Shown here: one piece after another, positions 11,770 through 23,895 of the stretch | Position numbering within the stretch: the first letter of the stretch is position 1 | Layout of the letters: each line of letters starts with the position of its first letter | Assembly (NCBI GenBank): GCA_007258455.2 | Contig: VDFB02373365.1 | Span: 221,496,552 to 221,560,551, forward strand | Direction: 5' to 3' | Source of the DNA: Sequoia sempervirens | Lineage: Eukaryota; Streptophyta; Pinopsida; Cupressales; Cupressaceae | DNA length: 64,000 nt | Notes under the pieces: generated by a model | The model's database searches: none | Seen by the model: only the letters and a program-made list of their open reading frames with translations | Told to the model about the DNA's origin: nothing | Made by a program: the position numbers and the translations under genes

Positions 11770-13685
11770 AGCTGGTTATCACCTAAATACTATTGATTTT
11801 TTGGGAAAAGAGAAGAAGAATATCTTGAAAAGAAAATATAAAATGTGGAAATAAAGGGGTGATACACCAAACTAATAGGAGCTATGAAACATCTAGACTG
11901 ATAAACACTTGAAAATTGATGATAGCTATTGCACTGCGCAACATATTACTGTAAGTTTATGTATAAATATTTCATAAAAAGGTTTGACTTGCATACACTT
12001 TCAAAAAAGGAAAGGAAACTTTCACAAACCAAAAGGTTTATATGCAATTTTAAAACACTATTCATAACCTGCATAACCTTACTTTTGTAGAAAAGGCATA
12101 ATATATGAGACAAAGTGATAAGGAAAAAGAAAGATTTCACAAATAACTTGATCAATCACCTGAAAATGCACAATGTTTGCAAGAACAAGAAGGCAATAAG
12201 ATAGAATCATCAATGGTATCCAAGGTAAACTTTGTATATCATACTCCAAATGAGTTACAAAACATGCTCAAAACTGAGAAAGGACTATGAAATCACTAAT
12301 TTCAGAATCTACATAGAAAGAACTAACTCAATAATGAGTAGTAAATGTGACTAAGTAGCCAACACTCAAGTTGCTCCACAAAACAAAGCTCTAGAAAGCC
12401 TTGGGTCGGATGCAACAATAAGGCCTAAAATTTAGCCCTTAGATCTCATCCGCAAAAGCTCTAAAATGTTGAAATAGTCAAGTCTGACTATGTCAAACAT
12501 AATGACTACTCAAAAAGCTCCAATATTCCCTCCAAAGTTCATAAAGAGTCAAAAACAATCCCCTACATCCTCTCCATGTGTTTGCTAACTAAATATAACT
12601 TCCCTACATTCATGACATGTGTTAAAAGCCATATCTCCTCCTTCATACGTTGAAGACCTTAAGACTCAGTCATATGACATATGCTCCAATAGTTTGCATA
12701 CTTCATAAATCTTCATAACTACTTCTCACAAAATCTTTTATAAAGTATGACACTCTTATTTTGCATTAAATACAACACTTTGATAAAAGTAATTTATAAT
12801 AACATTACTTGACAAAGTCTTTACATTTCATACAAATGCAAAATACAAGGCTCGACCATTATAGTCACGATCTCAAGGCATATGATTAAGCAGCACTAGG
12901 AGGAAGACTTTAGGAAGTCTTAATCCACTGGAGTATTAAAGTGCAATGCATTTTATAAAAACATGGAAAAAAGCCAAGTTTCCTATTGGCCACATGAAAA
13001 ATAGGGTTTCAACGCTAAACAAAGCAAAGAAAACAAAATGAAACATTCATTTTGTGAAGCTCTGGAAGAAGCTCCCAGCGCCGCCATCATAAGGTTTTAT
13101 GGAGCTCAACTATGATGAACTTAGTGGTGGATTTTCGAGATTTTAGAGGCTTTTTAAAATAGACCCTTATGCAAAACAACATGTACAAGCTCAGATTAGC
13201 TTTCTATAAGCAATATTTTGCATGCTCGTTTTATTTTTTGCAGGAAAAATGCTTGCTCGAGTTTTGTTTTCTGAAATTTTTTGTATATTCAATGAAATTT
13301 TTGGATTTCTATGCAATGGCTATGTATTCTTGTGTAAAGCATAGAATAAATTCACTTCAAACATGTCGCTGCTCCATCTTTTTCCCGTTGATTTTAAAAT
13401 ACATGAATATCTTTAAATAGACCGCGACCTCATTTTCCTTTGTTGAATTTTTGTTGCTTTGTGCATGAACACTGCTATGGATAATATGAGGATCTTGTCC
13501 CATGTGGGCATTCCAACTTCTTCACCCTGCAAGCAACTATTTTGACCACTGTTATATGCTCATTGCTAGCCTTTTATATTTTTGTCATTTCTTTCCTGTA
13601 GCATACTGTTATCTTTATGAAACTTATGATAGCTGTTGATTACACTTGTTACTGTATGCAAATAAGACACAAGCAAGGCTTAAAA
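11770..13685. other. No gene recognised
   Basis: Non-coding AT-rich sequence. Short ORFs at 11946-12155 and 13169-13420 have no recognisable motifs. Confidence 0.5.
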
Positions 13686-13689
13686 ATGT

Positions 13690-13895
13690 CAGGATATGTT
13701 CCAAAGTACTTCATTAATTCAAAGATTTTTGAGAGCATCTTTAGAAAATCCATTTTGTGCATATCCTGCAATCATGGCATTCCATGAGATTACATCTCTT
13801 TTAGGAATTTTGATAAACAGTTCACATGCCTTTTTCTATGATTACACATTTTGCATATATATCCACCAGGGTATCTACTATTGCAACCCTTGATA
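13690..13895 (-). pseudogene. PPR protein relic
   Basis: The reverse strand reads LVDIYAKC, then [20 protein letters not shown] and, after a frameshift, a [17 protein letters not shown] segment. This aligns with the last PPR unit of the array (9150-9330). Two single-base shifts (near EKACELF and in the LKIFEL part) break the frame. Confidence 0.8.
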
Positions 13896-13899
13896 ATGC

Positions 13900-16420
13900 A
13901 TAGTTTTTTTTACATGATACACATTTTATCTCGTGAGACAGCTTAACAATGAAGACTCCTTCTAATCCTCCTTGATACAATCAATGTCAACTCAATAAAT
14001 GTCGTGTCCAGCTCACCATTATTGTGACATCTTAGGAGTTGCTTCTTTATAATGACTTATGGGGATAGTGTTCTCCCCCTTGCTCATGTAAATCTTGAAC
14101 ATTGTTACATTAATCATTCTAATGTCTGCCTATCTTATGCTAAGACTGTTGTAAGTAACCCTTGTCCTTCTGATGCTCATGCAATTTGCAATTCTTTTTT
14201 ATTTTTTATTTATTTTTATTCAAAACTACAATTGATCTCTGATTTGTACCTAAAGCAAAAAATTTCTAACTGTTTCCATATGCAGCTTCACATTGATAAT
14301 ATGATCATGCCTTATTATGTCCAAGTCCTATATACAGAGAAAAAGACACTCATTGTACCCTGTTCTTGACAAAGTCCCTCATGGACTGTTAGGCTTCGTG
14401 CTTTTGAATATCTCTTCCTTTTGAATATATACTATCATTATCATTGGACTGTTAGCTTGATTTTCATGACTTTATGCATATGTTATGAGCCTATGGCTGC
14501 TATGGCACTGTCCTTGTATTTGGTTATGTTCCTTTATAGTGAAAGATAAACAAATACATATGTTATCCTCATTGAGCATCACTGATTATATGAAGGTCAC
14601 CTTCAACCATGTATAGATTGGAACAAACATTTTATTCATAATCATTGATGGCTACTTTTCATTACTTGATGTCTATAGACACTGTGAAAATGTGATTTCA
14701 TTGAGGATAATAAACAGGGGCTGTCCCTTGATGTTTATGAATATTAGAAAATCCATTGATATGAGTTGGGCTCAACCCTCGTGGGAGCCACATTTTTTCC
14801 CACTCATTTTGAATCTAATACAAAATAAATACACAATTAAACCTGTAGCTGCACATGAAGCAAACAAGTTAGAAAAAAAAAGTGTATTTTGATGTGCTAT
14901 TCCGATGGCTTCAATTTTTTCTCTGGGATATTCAGGATATAAATGTTTATGTAATGCAAATTAGGACCAATTTATACATGCATAGGTAAATGAACATGTA
15001 TGGTGTGAAACCTTTCATTGTTTAGAGAATTGCTCTAACACATTGCTTTGATTTAATGCAGGAAACAAGAGTACCAAGGAGCTAGGAAGGAAAAGTCAAC
15101 TCAGGAATTAGTCGGACAAGAAGACACGACAGAACTAGTCATTCTTAGGCAATGAATGGTTACCCTCCCTACATGCGCTTTTTCTTTTCTTCATTTACTT
15201 ATTCATGTATATGTTCATCTTGATTTGTATTGAATAAGGAAAAAGTTAAACTCACGGCTTGTGTGAGTTAAATGAATATTTCTATTCAATAAAATAACTT
15301 TTCAGAAGAAATTTGCAAAATATTCTTATGTTTCATGCATCTGTATAAATGCGATGATTTGTATTTCTATAATCTCTCAAGTTATTTCATTTATATACAT
15401 GAATGCAATGTAAGGGGAATAGTAAAATGTACCATTTTCTTTTAAATATCAATGGGCTCTACCTGATTAATCCATAGGTGAAAATCTGGTAACAATGCTA
15501 AATGAGGCAATCTGAAAATTAATCTTGCACTACATGAAGGGACAAGGTTTTATTTTCAGTTTATAAAAGGTTTTATTTGTTTTTTATTTTTAACTTTTTA
15601 TTTGACAAGCTAGACCATGTTGTTGGTGATTATTTATATACACTATTGAGATATTTGTCAAAGACCTATTTTCTGATAAGATGGACATTTCATTGAATTA
15701 TTTTTAGATAATATGCATGCATATGAAATGAGAAGTTGGAGAAGGAGGTGAAGAATTGACAAAAAAAAAATGAAATGGGAGAGGTCTCACAATCTGCCGT
15801 AGTCATTTTGTACATTTCTTTTGTTTGGATTAGTTGAATTATCTTTTGCCTATGTCAGTTTGATTGTTTGAAATTAAAGTACACATCCCAGATTAAATAT
15901 GTAGATTTTGTCTCATTTATGGTTATATATTTTTAATGTTGCTTCACATGCCTTTGCTTAATGAGATGGTTGATAGATTTGTAAGTTCACAAATACTTTT
16001 CAATGTAATTGGATTTCACTTTATTTGGTTTTACTTAGAAATGAGATATTATAATTTATCTATGAAGAAGTTAAAAAAGATACAATTATATTTGTGTTAT
16101 AAATGAAAAATATGCATGGCACTTGAAAAAAATAGAATGAGGATTGTAGATTGATGTTGGAAAGAAAAGAATAAATTTTTTACATGTAAAAATAAAATCA
16201 TAATTGATACAGTATTGTAATTTGTAATTGTTAATTATTGTCATTACAAAATTATGCATGATGAGATTTATAAATTGATACCAATGAGATGAGGATTTGA
16301 AGATGTAGGGAGAGCTCAAAAGGGCATTTTATAAATGTTTAGAGTGATGATAGGTTTAAAGTAGGAAAAAGTAGAATCTAAAAGCATTTGTGGTAAGCTA
16401 CTAAGAGGAACAAATAACAC
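13900..16420. other. No gene established
   Basis: AT-rich sequence. A stretch at about 15061-15155 follows a TTTAATGCAG-type acceptor and stays open for about 30 codons before a stop, so it could be a last exon, but nothing identifies it and no other exon was found. A hairpin-like pair (AACTCACGGCTTGTGTGAGTT) lies at about 15248. Confidence 0.3.
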
Positions 16421-16426
16421 CTACTA

Positions 16427-16990
16427 TGTTAACAACAAAAGAACCATTAATTCTTCTATTATACACACATATGTAAACCCTTATATCTCTTTATATTATA
16501 TTATAATTGTATACAAAAAGCTAGGTCTTAGTCTCTCCTACATCTCTTTGTATTCTTTGCATATGATTTACATTATATATATGTACTTTCCCATTAAGGG
16601 GCGTGACTCCTAATTGCATCTAATGTCTTCTTCTTTCTCTGTGGATAGTTTGTGGTAGTCTGCAATAAGATTTGCTTTTTCCCTTGACCTACTAACATCA
16701 TCCCCCCTTTTAAAACAATGCCATTTCCTCAAGACATGATGCTCAATTGGGAAGGAGATTCTTGTATGTTTCTTTGATGTGATTTAATGAATTTACCCAC
16801 TGTGCTTTTTCCTGTTGTAGTGTGGAGATGTGACTCTAAATTTGAATTATTGCGACCTCTGCCTCATCTGGGCTACTAAGGATTTGAATAGTTTTTGTTG
16901 TTTCTTGTGCTTTGCCCATTATCCTTGATAGGTGTGTCATTTGATTGTTTTCAGTCTCCCTCATCTACTTAATTTTTTCTTTGATATATA
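16427..16990 (-). mobile_element. 3' end of an LTR retrotransposon: decayed ORF end, polypurine tract, LTR
   Basis: On the minus strand a decayed coding region (about 16990-16715; segments MGKAQETTKTIQILSS, STLQQEKAQWVNSLNHIKE, LEEMALF) is followed by a polypurine tract AAAAGGGGGGATGA (about 16713-16699). Then comes a 271-bp LTR candidate that starts TGTTAGTAGG and ends GTTGTTAACA (16697-16427). The LTR holds a TATA-like string (ATATAATATAAAGAG) on the same strand. This order is the normal 3' end of an LTR element. Three in-frame stops break the ORF tail, which I could not assign to a known domain. The 5' part of the element is not visible. Confidence 0.6.
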
Positions 16991-16999
16991 GTAGTCACT

Positions 17000-17785
17000 T
17001 TTAGTAGAGACCATAAAATAAAGAAGAGGATATAATGAGTCATTGCTATTAGATCTATCTTACATTCATTTGAAGTTTACCTACTGAGAATGGAATATGC
17101 ATGTGCTTCCTATTAGCTTACTTTCAGCAATGAGGGTTTTGAATTACCTTTGAATTCATCGCAAAGGGCCTCGCTAACTTCAAATACGTTGTAACAAACT
17201 CTGAATTCCTTGCCCACCTTTTCAAAAGTCTCCAGGTCCTATCCAAACAAGATTTATCACCCATGCAAGTGCTTCAATACCTGTCCATGAAAATAACAAA
17301 CGTCAACAACAATCCAATTTCATTCCCATGCCAACAATTATACATTTTACAAGTTGTCTGACTTATAAATATAGACAAGCTATGTAAACCACTAGATAAA
17401 TAGCATTTAAAAGAAATACTAATATAGTTATTAAGATTAGACTTCAAAACCCCAATTAAGGTTGCCTAAGATTAGACTTCATTCATAATTTAAGTTGTCT
17501 AAGATTTATTTTCAAGTATTACTTGATCTAAAGTCTCATCTTGGATAGTGAAAGTTTAGTCATGAATGGTTTGATGCTAAGATAGTCACTCTAATTTTTC
17601 AAATGTTAAAGAAACATGAAATAGATCTATAAGTATTTGCAGTCTCATTGGTAGTATTTCATGCATGGGAATGTCATCACAATGATTGAGTGGGGCAAAT
17701 GTGTTAGAAACAGTCATGCTAAGTAGTGAGAGATAGAATGAGAGTCAGGGAAGCCAAGAACAATCAATGCTAGAACATGATTTTC
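17000..17785. other. No gene recognised
   Basis: Non-coding sequence with small internal repeats of the type GATTAGACTTCA at 17430-17520. Confidence 0.4.
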
Positions 17786-17787
17786 TA

Positions 17788-17965
17788 TGTAGGAGATAGA
17801 TCACATCCACAAACATGGTAGAGCTATGCAAAGTAGGAAAAAAATGGCTTGGCAAATGAAGGCAACAGGGTATAAAGAATCATTTATCTGCCACCATAGT
17901 AAAAATTTAGCAATTGCATTTGGTTTGTTAAACATGGCCCCTGGTACAACTATTAGAGATATAGG
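17788..17965 (+). pseudogene. PPR-DYW relic (start of the DYW region)
   Basis: Reads GDRSHPQT, a broken YAK-EKMAWQMKATGY, then ICHHSKNLAIAFGLLNMAPG and TTIRDI. This is the linker and HSE region of a DYW domain, with HSE changed to HSK, a missing zinc-site glutamate. Stops interrupt it and no upstream PPR motifs are attached. It matches the counterpart at 11320-11530 better in frame. Confidence 0.8.
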
Positions 17966-18108
17966 ACAAAAGTGGACTGTGGTAACTAGCAAAGTTTAGG
18001 AAGGAAATCTACAAAATGGCATAGAGAACATGAATGCCTTCAAAATGTTGTTGATGGGGTTCAAAGAACCATCACAGAGATCTGCCGAAGTAATACTCCA
18101 TCTAAGTA

Positions 18109-21100
18109 ATGAAGATTATGTCATAGAATATTTGAGGGCTTAATAGTTCCCATAAACAAGATATTTTACGAAATCTTGCTAGGGACCATAAGCCTGATAT
18201 TTTAAATTTCCAAGAATCCAAGATGCCTAAGGATAAAGTGGAAAGGATAACGATCTTTAAGAATTATGGTGTGCAAAGTAGGAGTTTGGATAGGGCCTCA
18301 GGGGGTTTAGTAACCTTTTGGAATCAAGATCATATTTCTGGTACTCTAGTTTGGGAAGATTCCAATCATGTGGCAACTAGGTTCAGGCATATTAGAGATG
18401 ACTTTGTTTGGATATTGTCTAATATCTATGCTCCCAACAACAAAATGGTGAGAAGGAATTTTTGGAAAATTCTTGAATCCTTTAAGTGGATCTTTCCTAA
18501 TGTGAACTGGGTGATTATGAGAGACTTCAATACCCCGCTGCTTGTGTCGGAAAAGTTCAGTGGTTCTAAGATTCAGTGGGATAGTAAATTAGATTTGATG
18601 GATTTTATTAACTCCTAGGGTTTGCATGATCTGGATCTTAAAGGAGCAACCTATACTTGGTCTAATAGACAGGTTGGGAATGATCTCATTCAAGTAAGAC
18701 TGGATAGGGCTCTTATCTCGAATAATTGGATGATGAATTATTTATGTTCCTTAATGGCTCTCTCTAGGATTGGATCAAATCATTTCCCCATCAGTTTTGT
18801 GGTAGATCCTGTTTTAGGTAAGAGGAATGCTTCTTTTAGGTTTGAAAGAATGTGGTTGTCTCATCCTAAAATCTTTAAATGCATAGAGTGGTGGAATATT
18901 AAGGTCAATGGGACTGTTATGTTTCAGGTGGCCAAAAAATTAAGTGAGGTCAAAGCTAAGGTTAGGTTGTGGAACAAAGAAGTTTTTGGGGATATTTTTG
19001 CTATGAAGTCTAGTTTTCAGCTAGAGTTGAAGGAGATCCAAGACAAAATTCAGAAGGAAGGTTATGTGGCTGACTTCCTTTCTAGAGAAAACAAAATTCT
19101 TACTAATTACCATGATATTATATCCAAAGAAGAAGAATTTTAGAAACAAAGATCTAGATCGGTGTGGCTCTCTTCTGGTGACAAGACCACTAGGTTCTTC
19201 CACATGACTACTCTAAAGCATAGGGCGTCAAACAAGATTACTCACATTATGAAGAATGGTACCAAAATTGATAAGGAGGATGAGATTAGGCATGAGGCTA
19301 ATCAATTTTTTGCTAGTCTTTTGACTGTTGAGGAGAGGTTGGATATGAATGCTCAAAAAATTCTCATTGATGCTATCCCTAGCATTTTGAATGAGAACCA
19401 AAATAGATCTTTGACTGCTATTCAATCTTTGGATGAAATAAGAAGGGCTATTTTCTCTTTTGAAGGAAATAAGGCCCTAGCCTAGATGGATTTCCGATGT
19501 TCTTTTTTCAAGTATTTTGGGAGATTGTGGTTGAGGATGTGGCTAATGCGGTCAAGGAATTCTTTGGATTGAGAAAATTGTTGAAGGAGCTTAACTCTAC
19601 CTTTATTGTCCTTATCCCTAAGTTCCATGGTGCTGATGGCCTTGACTCTTTTCATCCTATCAGCTTATGCAACTCTTTCTATAAGATAATCTCAAAAGTG
19701 GTTACTACAAGATTGCTTAATGTGCTACCGCTTTTGATTTCTCCTCAGCAGAATGGATTTGTCCTGGGCAGATAGATTCTGGATTCTATCATCACTTTCC
19801 ATGAGAATATCCATTCGTTAGAGGCTTCTAAGAGTCAAGGTTTTCTGTTAAAAATGGACATGCCCAAGGCCTATGATTGGGTGGATTGGGGGTTCTTGTT
19901 GAAGATTCTGAGAGCTTTTGGTTTCTCAGAGAGATTCCTTCTGTTGATTTGGGAAATGATTTCTACCACCAGCATTGTTGTTATTATTAATGGTTCTCCC
20001 TCTCTTTTTTTTAAGGTTTCTAGGGGGGTGAGGCAAGGGGTTCTTTCTCCCCTATCATTTTTACTTTGATGGTGGAAAGATTTGGTAGGATTCTTCAGAA
20101 AAAGGTGATGGATGGAAGTCTAAAAGGATTAAGACCGTCTTTGTCCAATCTTGTCTATTCTCACTAGCAAATTGTTGATGACAATATTCTGATGGGAAGT
20201 TCTACTATTGGAGAAGCTAGAACTTTGAAGTGCACTCTTTTACTTTATGAAGAGGCCTCTGGGAAGAAAATAAATAGGACCAAGAGCTCATTGTTCTTTT
20301 TCAACACCCCTGAACCCAAGCAAAGGAAGATAGCTAACATTCTTGGTTGTGTTGTTAACCATCTCCCCTCCACCTATCTGGGTCTTCCTCTGGGATCTAA
20401 GCCCCCTAATTCTTTTTGGCTATCTCTAGTGGATAGGTTTAATAGGAAGCTCACTAGTTGGAAAGGGGCACTCCTCAGCCAAGCTGGTAAAGTTTTGTTG
20501 CGAAAGTCTTCTCTCCAGAATCTACCTGTCTATACTCTAAGTCTGTTCAAGATCCCCTCCAAATTTGCTGATATTATTGAGAAGATTCAGAAGCACTTTC
20601 TATGGTCAGGGGTTGAGGAGAAAAAGAGAATCCCGCTAGTTGCTTGGGAGAATGTGTGTAAACCCAAGAAGTATGGAGGTCTTGGTCTGTGGAATATTAG
20701 AGTCTTTAATAAAGCTCTTCTGGCGAAGCAAGTTTGGAGGACCTTTGCCGAAGTTCATGAATGGAATGCTATTTAGCATAGTAAATATCTTCATGAAGTT
20801 AGCTCTCCCAAGGATTTTCTCATCTCTCAGAACCTCCCACATGGCTCTCATATTTGGAATAGTGTCATTAAGGCTAGGGATCTTGCTGCTAAAGGTGATT
20901 TATGGAAAATTGGAAATGGTAGAAAGATTATGTTTTGGGAAGACAACTAGATTGGGAATGAGTTCTTGTGTGATCATAATGTCTTCAAGCTTCATATGGA
21001 GGAGTGTAAATCCAGGTTTGGTACTGTGGTGGGGGACTATTGGAGAAATGACTAGTGGTTCATATTTCCTCTATTAGCCCAGACCTTGCTCCTTTGTAAT

Positions 21101-22322
21101 CCCTCCTTAATTATGTGGTTTTGAATCCATGGGGCCAGGAGGATACTATGGTTTGGAATTTTTCTTCTAAAGGGGCCTACTTTGTTTCTTCAGCGGTGGC
21201 TTCTTTTTTTCTTAATTCTTCTTCTCCTTTGTGGGCAAAGGCCTGGGTGTATAACCTTACTCCTAAATTCAACATTTTTGCTTGGATCCTTCTTTAGAAT
21301 AAAATTTTGACCAATGAAAACCTTTGTAAATGTGGTATTTCTCTTCCTAACGGATGCTATCTTTGTTGTGCAAAAGCTGAGACGGTGTCACATCTATTTC
21401 TTCTATGTCCTTTTGCTTATAACATCTAGTGCAGGGTCTTGGAGCTGTGGAACCTTAGTTGGGTCTTTCTTGGTTCTATTTGGGACTTCTACTGATAGTG
21501 GAAATCACTGTCAAACAATTAGGTGGTAAAGTTGCTCTGGGAGTACATCTTTCCACACCTTGTGTGGGGTATTTGGAAAGAACACAATAATAGGATCTTT
21601 AGAGACTTTTCTCTCTCGAAGGAAATTGTTTTTGGTAAAATTGCAGAGTTGTGGGAGAGAATTTAAATGGCTTAAGTGGTAAAACAAAGGCTAAAGTTAG
21701 GGTCAGCTGCCAAGATTATGAGTTCAGAGTTGCTGAGACTTGGAAGATTAAATTAGATATCTCTTCTCCCCTCAATTCCACTAAGGGTGTCAGGGATGGC
21801 ATTCAATGGAGTCTTCCTCCTCTTGCTTGGGTTAAAATTAACTTTGATGGGGTGGCTAAGGGTAATCCTAGGCTAGTTGGGTGTGGAGGAGTGATAAGGG
21901 ATGAGAATGGCATTTTTATTTCAGCGGTGGTGCTCCCCTTGGGCACCCAAACCAATCATCTCGCTGAAGCCATAGGGGCATTCCAAGCTTTATATCTTGC
22001 TCGTCAATTGAATTGAAAAAATGTGTGGCTTGAAGGGGACTCTAATAATATAATTTAATGTATTAAAGGTCTTCAAAATCCATTGTGGAATATAGAAAGT
22101 TGGATTAATCTTTCTAAAACCATTATAAACACCTTTCAAATTTGCTATATTTCCCATGCTTACCGGGAAATCAATACGGTGGCAGACTTTTTTGCTAATA
22201 AGGGTGTCCGGGCAAATGAGAAAATTACGTGGCAATGTGGTGACACTCTGGAGGTGGACGTGTTAGCCTTATTAAGGCTTGAAAAAATTCATGGGAAGAT
22301 ATCTTATTCCCCTATCAATTAA
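18109..22322 (+). pseudogene. L1-type LINE ORF2: endonuclease, reverse transcriptase, RNase H (decayed)
   Basis: The ORF2 start is read as MKIMS-stop-NI-stop-GLNSS at 18109, the usual MxxxWNxRG start with Trp and Arg codons turned into stops. The endonuclease follows with NFQES, RDFN (usually GDFN) and SNHFPI (usually SDHxPI), so a catalytic Asp is changed. RT motifs run from about 19480: LIPKFHGA, QNGFVLGR, MDMPKAYDWVDW, GVRQGVLSP, and QIVDDNIL near 20168 for the FADD box. YLGLPLGSK and KYGGLGLWN of the thumb and connection follow, then a zf-RVT-like stretch with broken frame. RNase H at about 21830-22260 keeps FDGVAKGNP, LAEAIGAF and LEGDSNN. More than ten stops or shifts occur (e.g. 18619, 19141, 19483, 19773, 20067, 20774, 20948, 22015). 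No ORF1 lies upstream and no clear poly-A end or target duplication was found. Confidence 0.93.
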
Positions 22323-23895
22323 TGATTATGTATGAGAAGGGTCTTGTCACGCAACTCTAGAATTGATGCTTAATTATTCCTCTTTGTAGGTTGATGTACC
22401 AAGGATTTATGATTTTTTGTACCTCGCACGCTTTCTGGGTCTTACGAAGAGTCTATTTTGGGCACTTTCTAGTGATCAAGCTTGTTACTTTGCAAATATG
22501 GGTAGAGATCATCATCTTGTTGAGCCTACTGAATGTGAGGGGCTGAGGAACAATGCTAAAGTGTGGCTTTTGTTGGAAAAAGGAGGGCTCACTTTCTATA
22601 TTGAAAAACTTCATGGTTGGGACCCGGATGTGACCAGATTCTTCGCTATGGAATGGAAGAATGGTAAAATTAAACTATGTGGTAGGAAAACCACTATTGA
22701 TGAGCAGCTCATCTTTGAGGTGACCGGTCTTCCCATGGAGGGTCTGAAATTTTACAAGGATAGAAAACTCTCGGACATGGTGGTAAAGAAATTCCCGAAG
22801 ATGAAAAAGGAAGAAGAAAAGCCGCGTAGGGCTTCCAAAAGTAGCTACGATATTGGGAATATAAAGAAAGTTTGGTAGAAGGTGTTTAAAGTGATCATGG
22901 AGTAGATTACTTTGGATGGGAGATACACCAGGGTCTTTGGCTACCATTTTGTGCTCCTTAATCATTTTTGGCATCAGGTTAGGGTCTCTATCCCCTTCTT
23001 TTTGGCCACTTATTTGAATGCTAGCCTCAATGATCATATCACAAACCCTGTTAGATACCCTATTCTTCATGAGGGTTTGCTGGTTTTAATTTCTGAACAT
23101 TTCAAAGCACGACCGAATTTGTCCAAAATGTCCCTTTCTCCCCACTCTGTTTTTGAAAAAGACGAATTGGGTGCAAGCTACACTGAGAAGGAGGAATGGG
23201 ATAATGATCTGGAGAATGAGGTTCGTGAGACCTCTAAATCTCTGATTTAGGGGAGTAACAAAAGAAAGAGGGCTAGTGTCCCCTCTAAACATGGCTTTTT
23301 GACCCCTAAAGGAAATACTAAGGTATTGATCCTCGGCTCTAATGAGGCTAAGTCCAAGGTGAAAGGTAAAACTATCGATATCCTTGATACCGAGGACTCT
23401 CAGACGGATTCTTTGTCTGAGTATTCTAGCTAGCCTGTCACTGATAGAGAGGACAAACCTCATTATCCTGATGACCTCAAGGCTGAAGATCATTACTTAA
23501 AAGAAGAACGTGAGTTCCTTGGGGATATCTTGGCTATGGATCGTAATGGGTTTTTGGATTTCTTTAGACTAATGAGATGGGTGTTTTTTGAGATTAAGGA
23601 AATTAAATTGATATAGAGGGCTATGAGCAACAAACTGGAAAGACCTGAGTTCCTCTACAACACTGTTAGAGATAGAGTGAAGACCACATACTTGTGGACT
23701 GAGGAAGAAAAGAAGTATATGGTGGATTGCCTCAAGAAAACTATTGAAGACCTTGAGAAATTTAAGAGAAATCATGATGATAAGCTCTCGGCTATGGAGG
23801 AAAATCTCAAGAACATAAAAGAGTCCATCTAGGTGGTGATGAATACTAGCCATAAGATTTTAAAATCCACGTCAAACACTATGAATATGATGGTG

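Noticed and set aside
15061..15155. Possible terminal exon after TTTAATGCAG
   Set aside because: No recognisable peptide and no upstream exon; could be chance.
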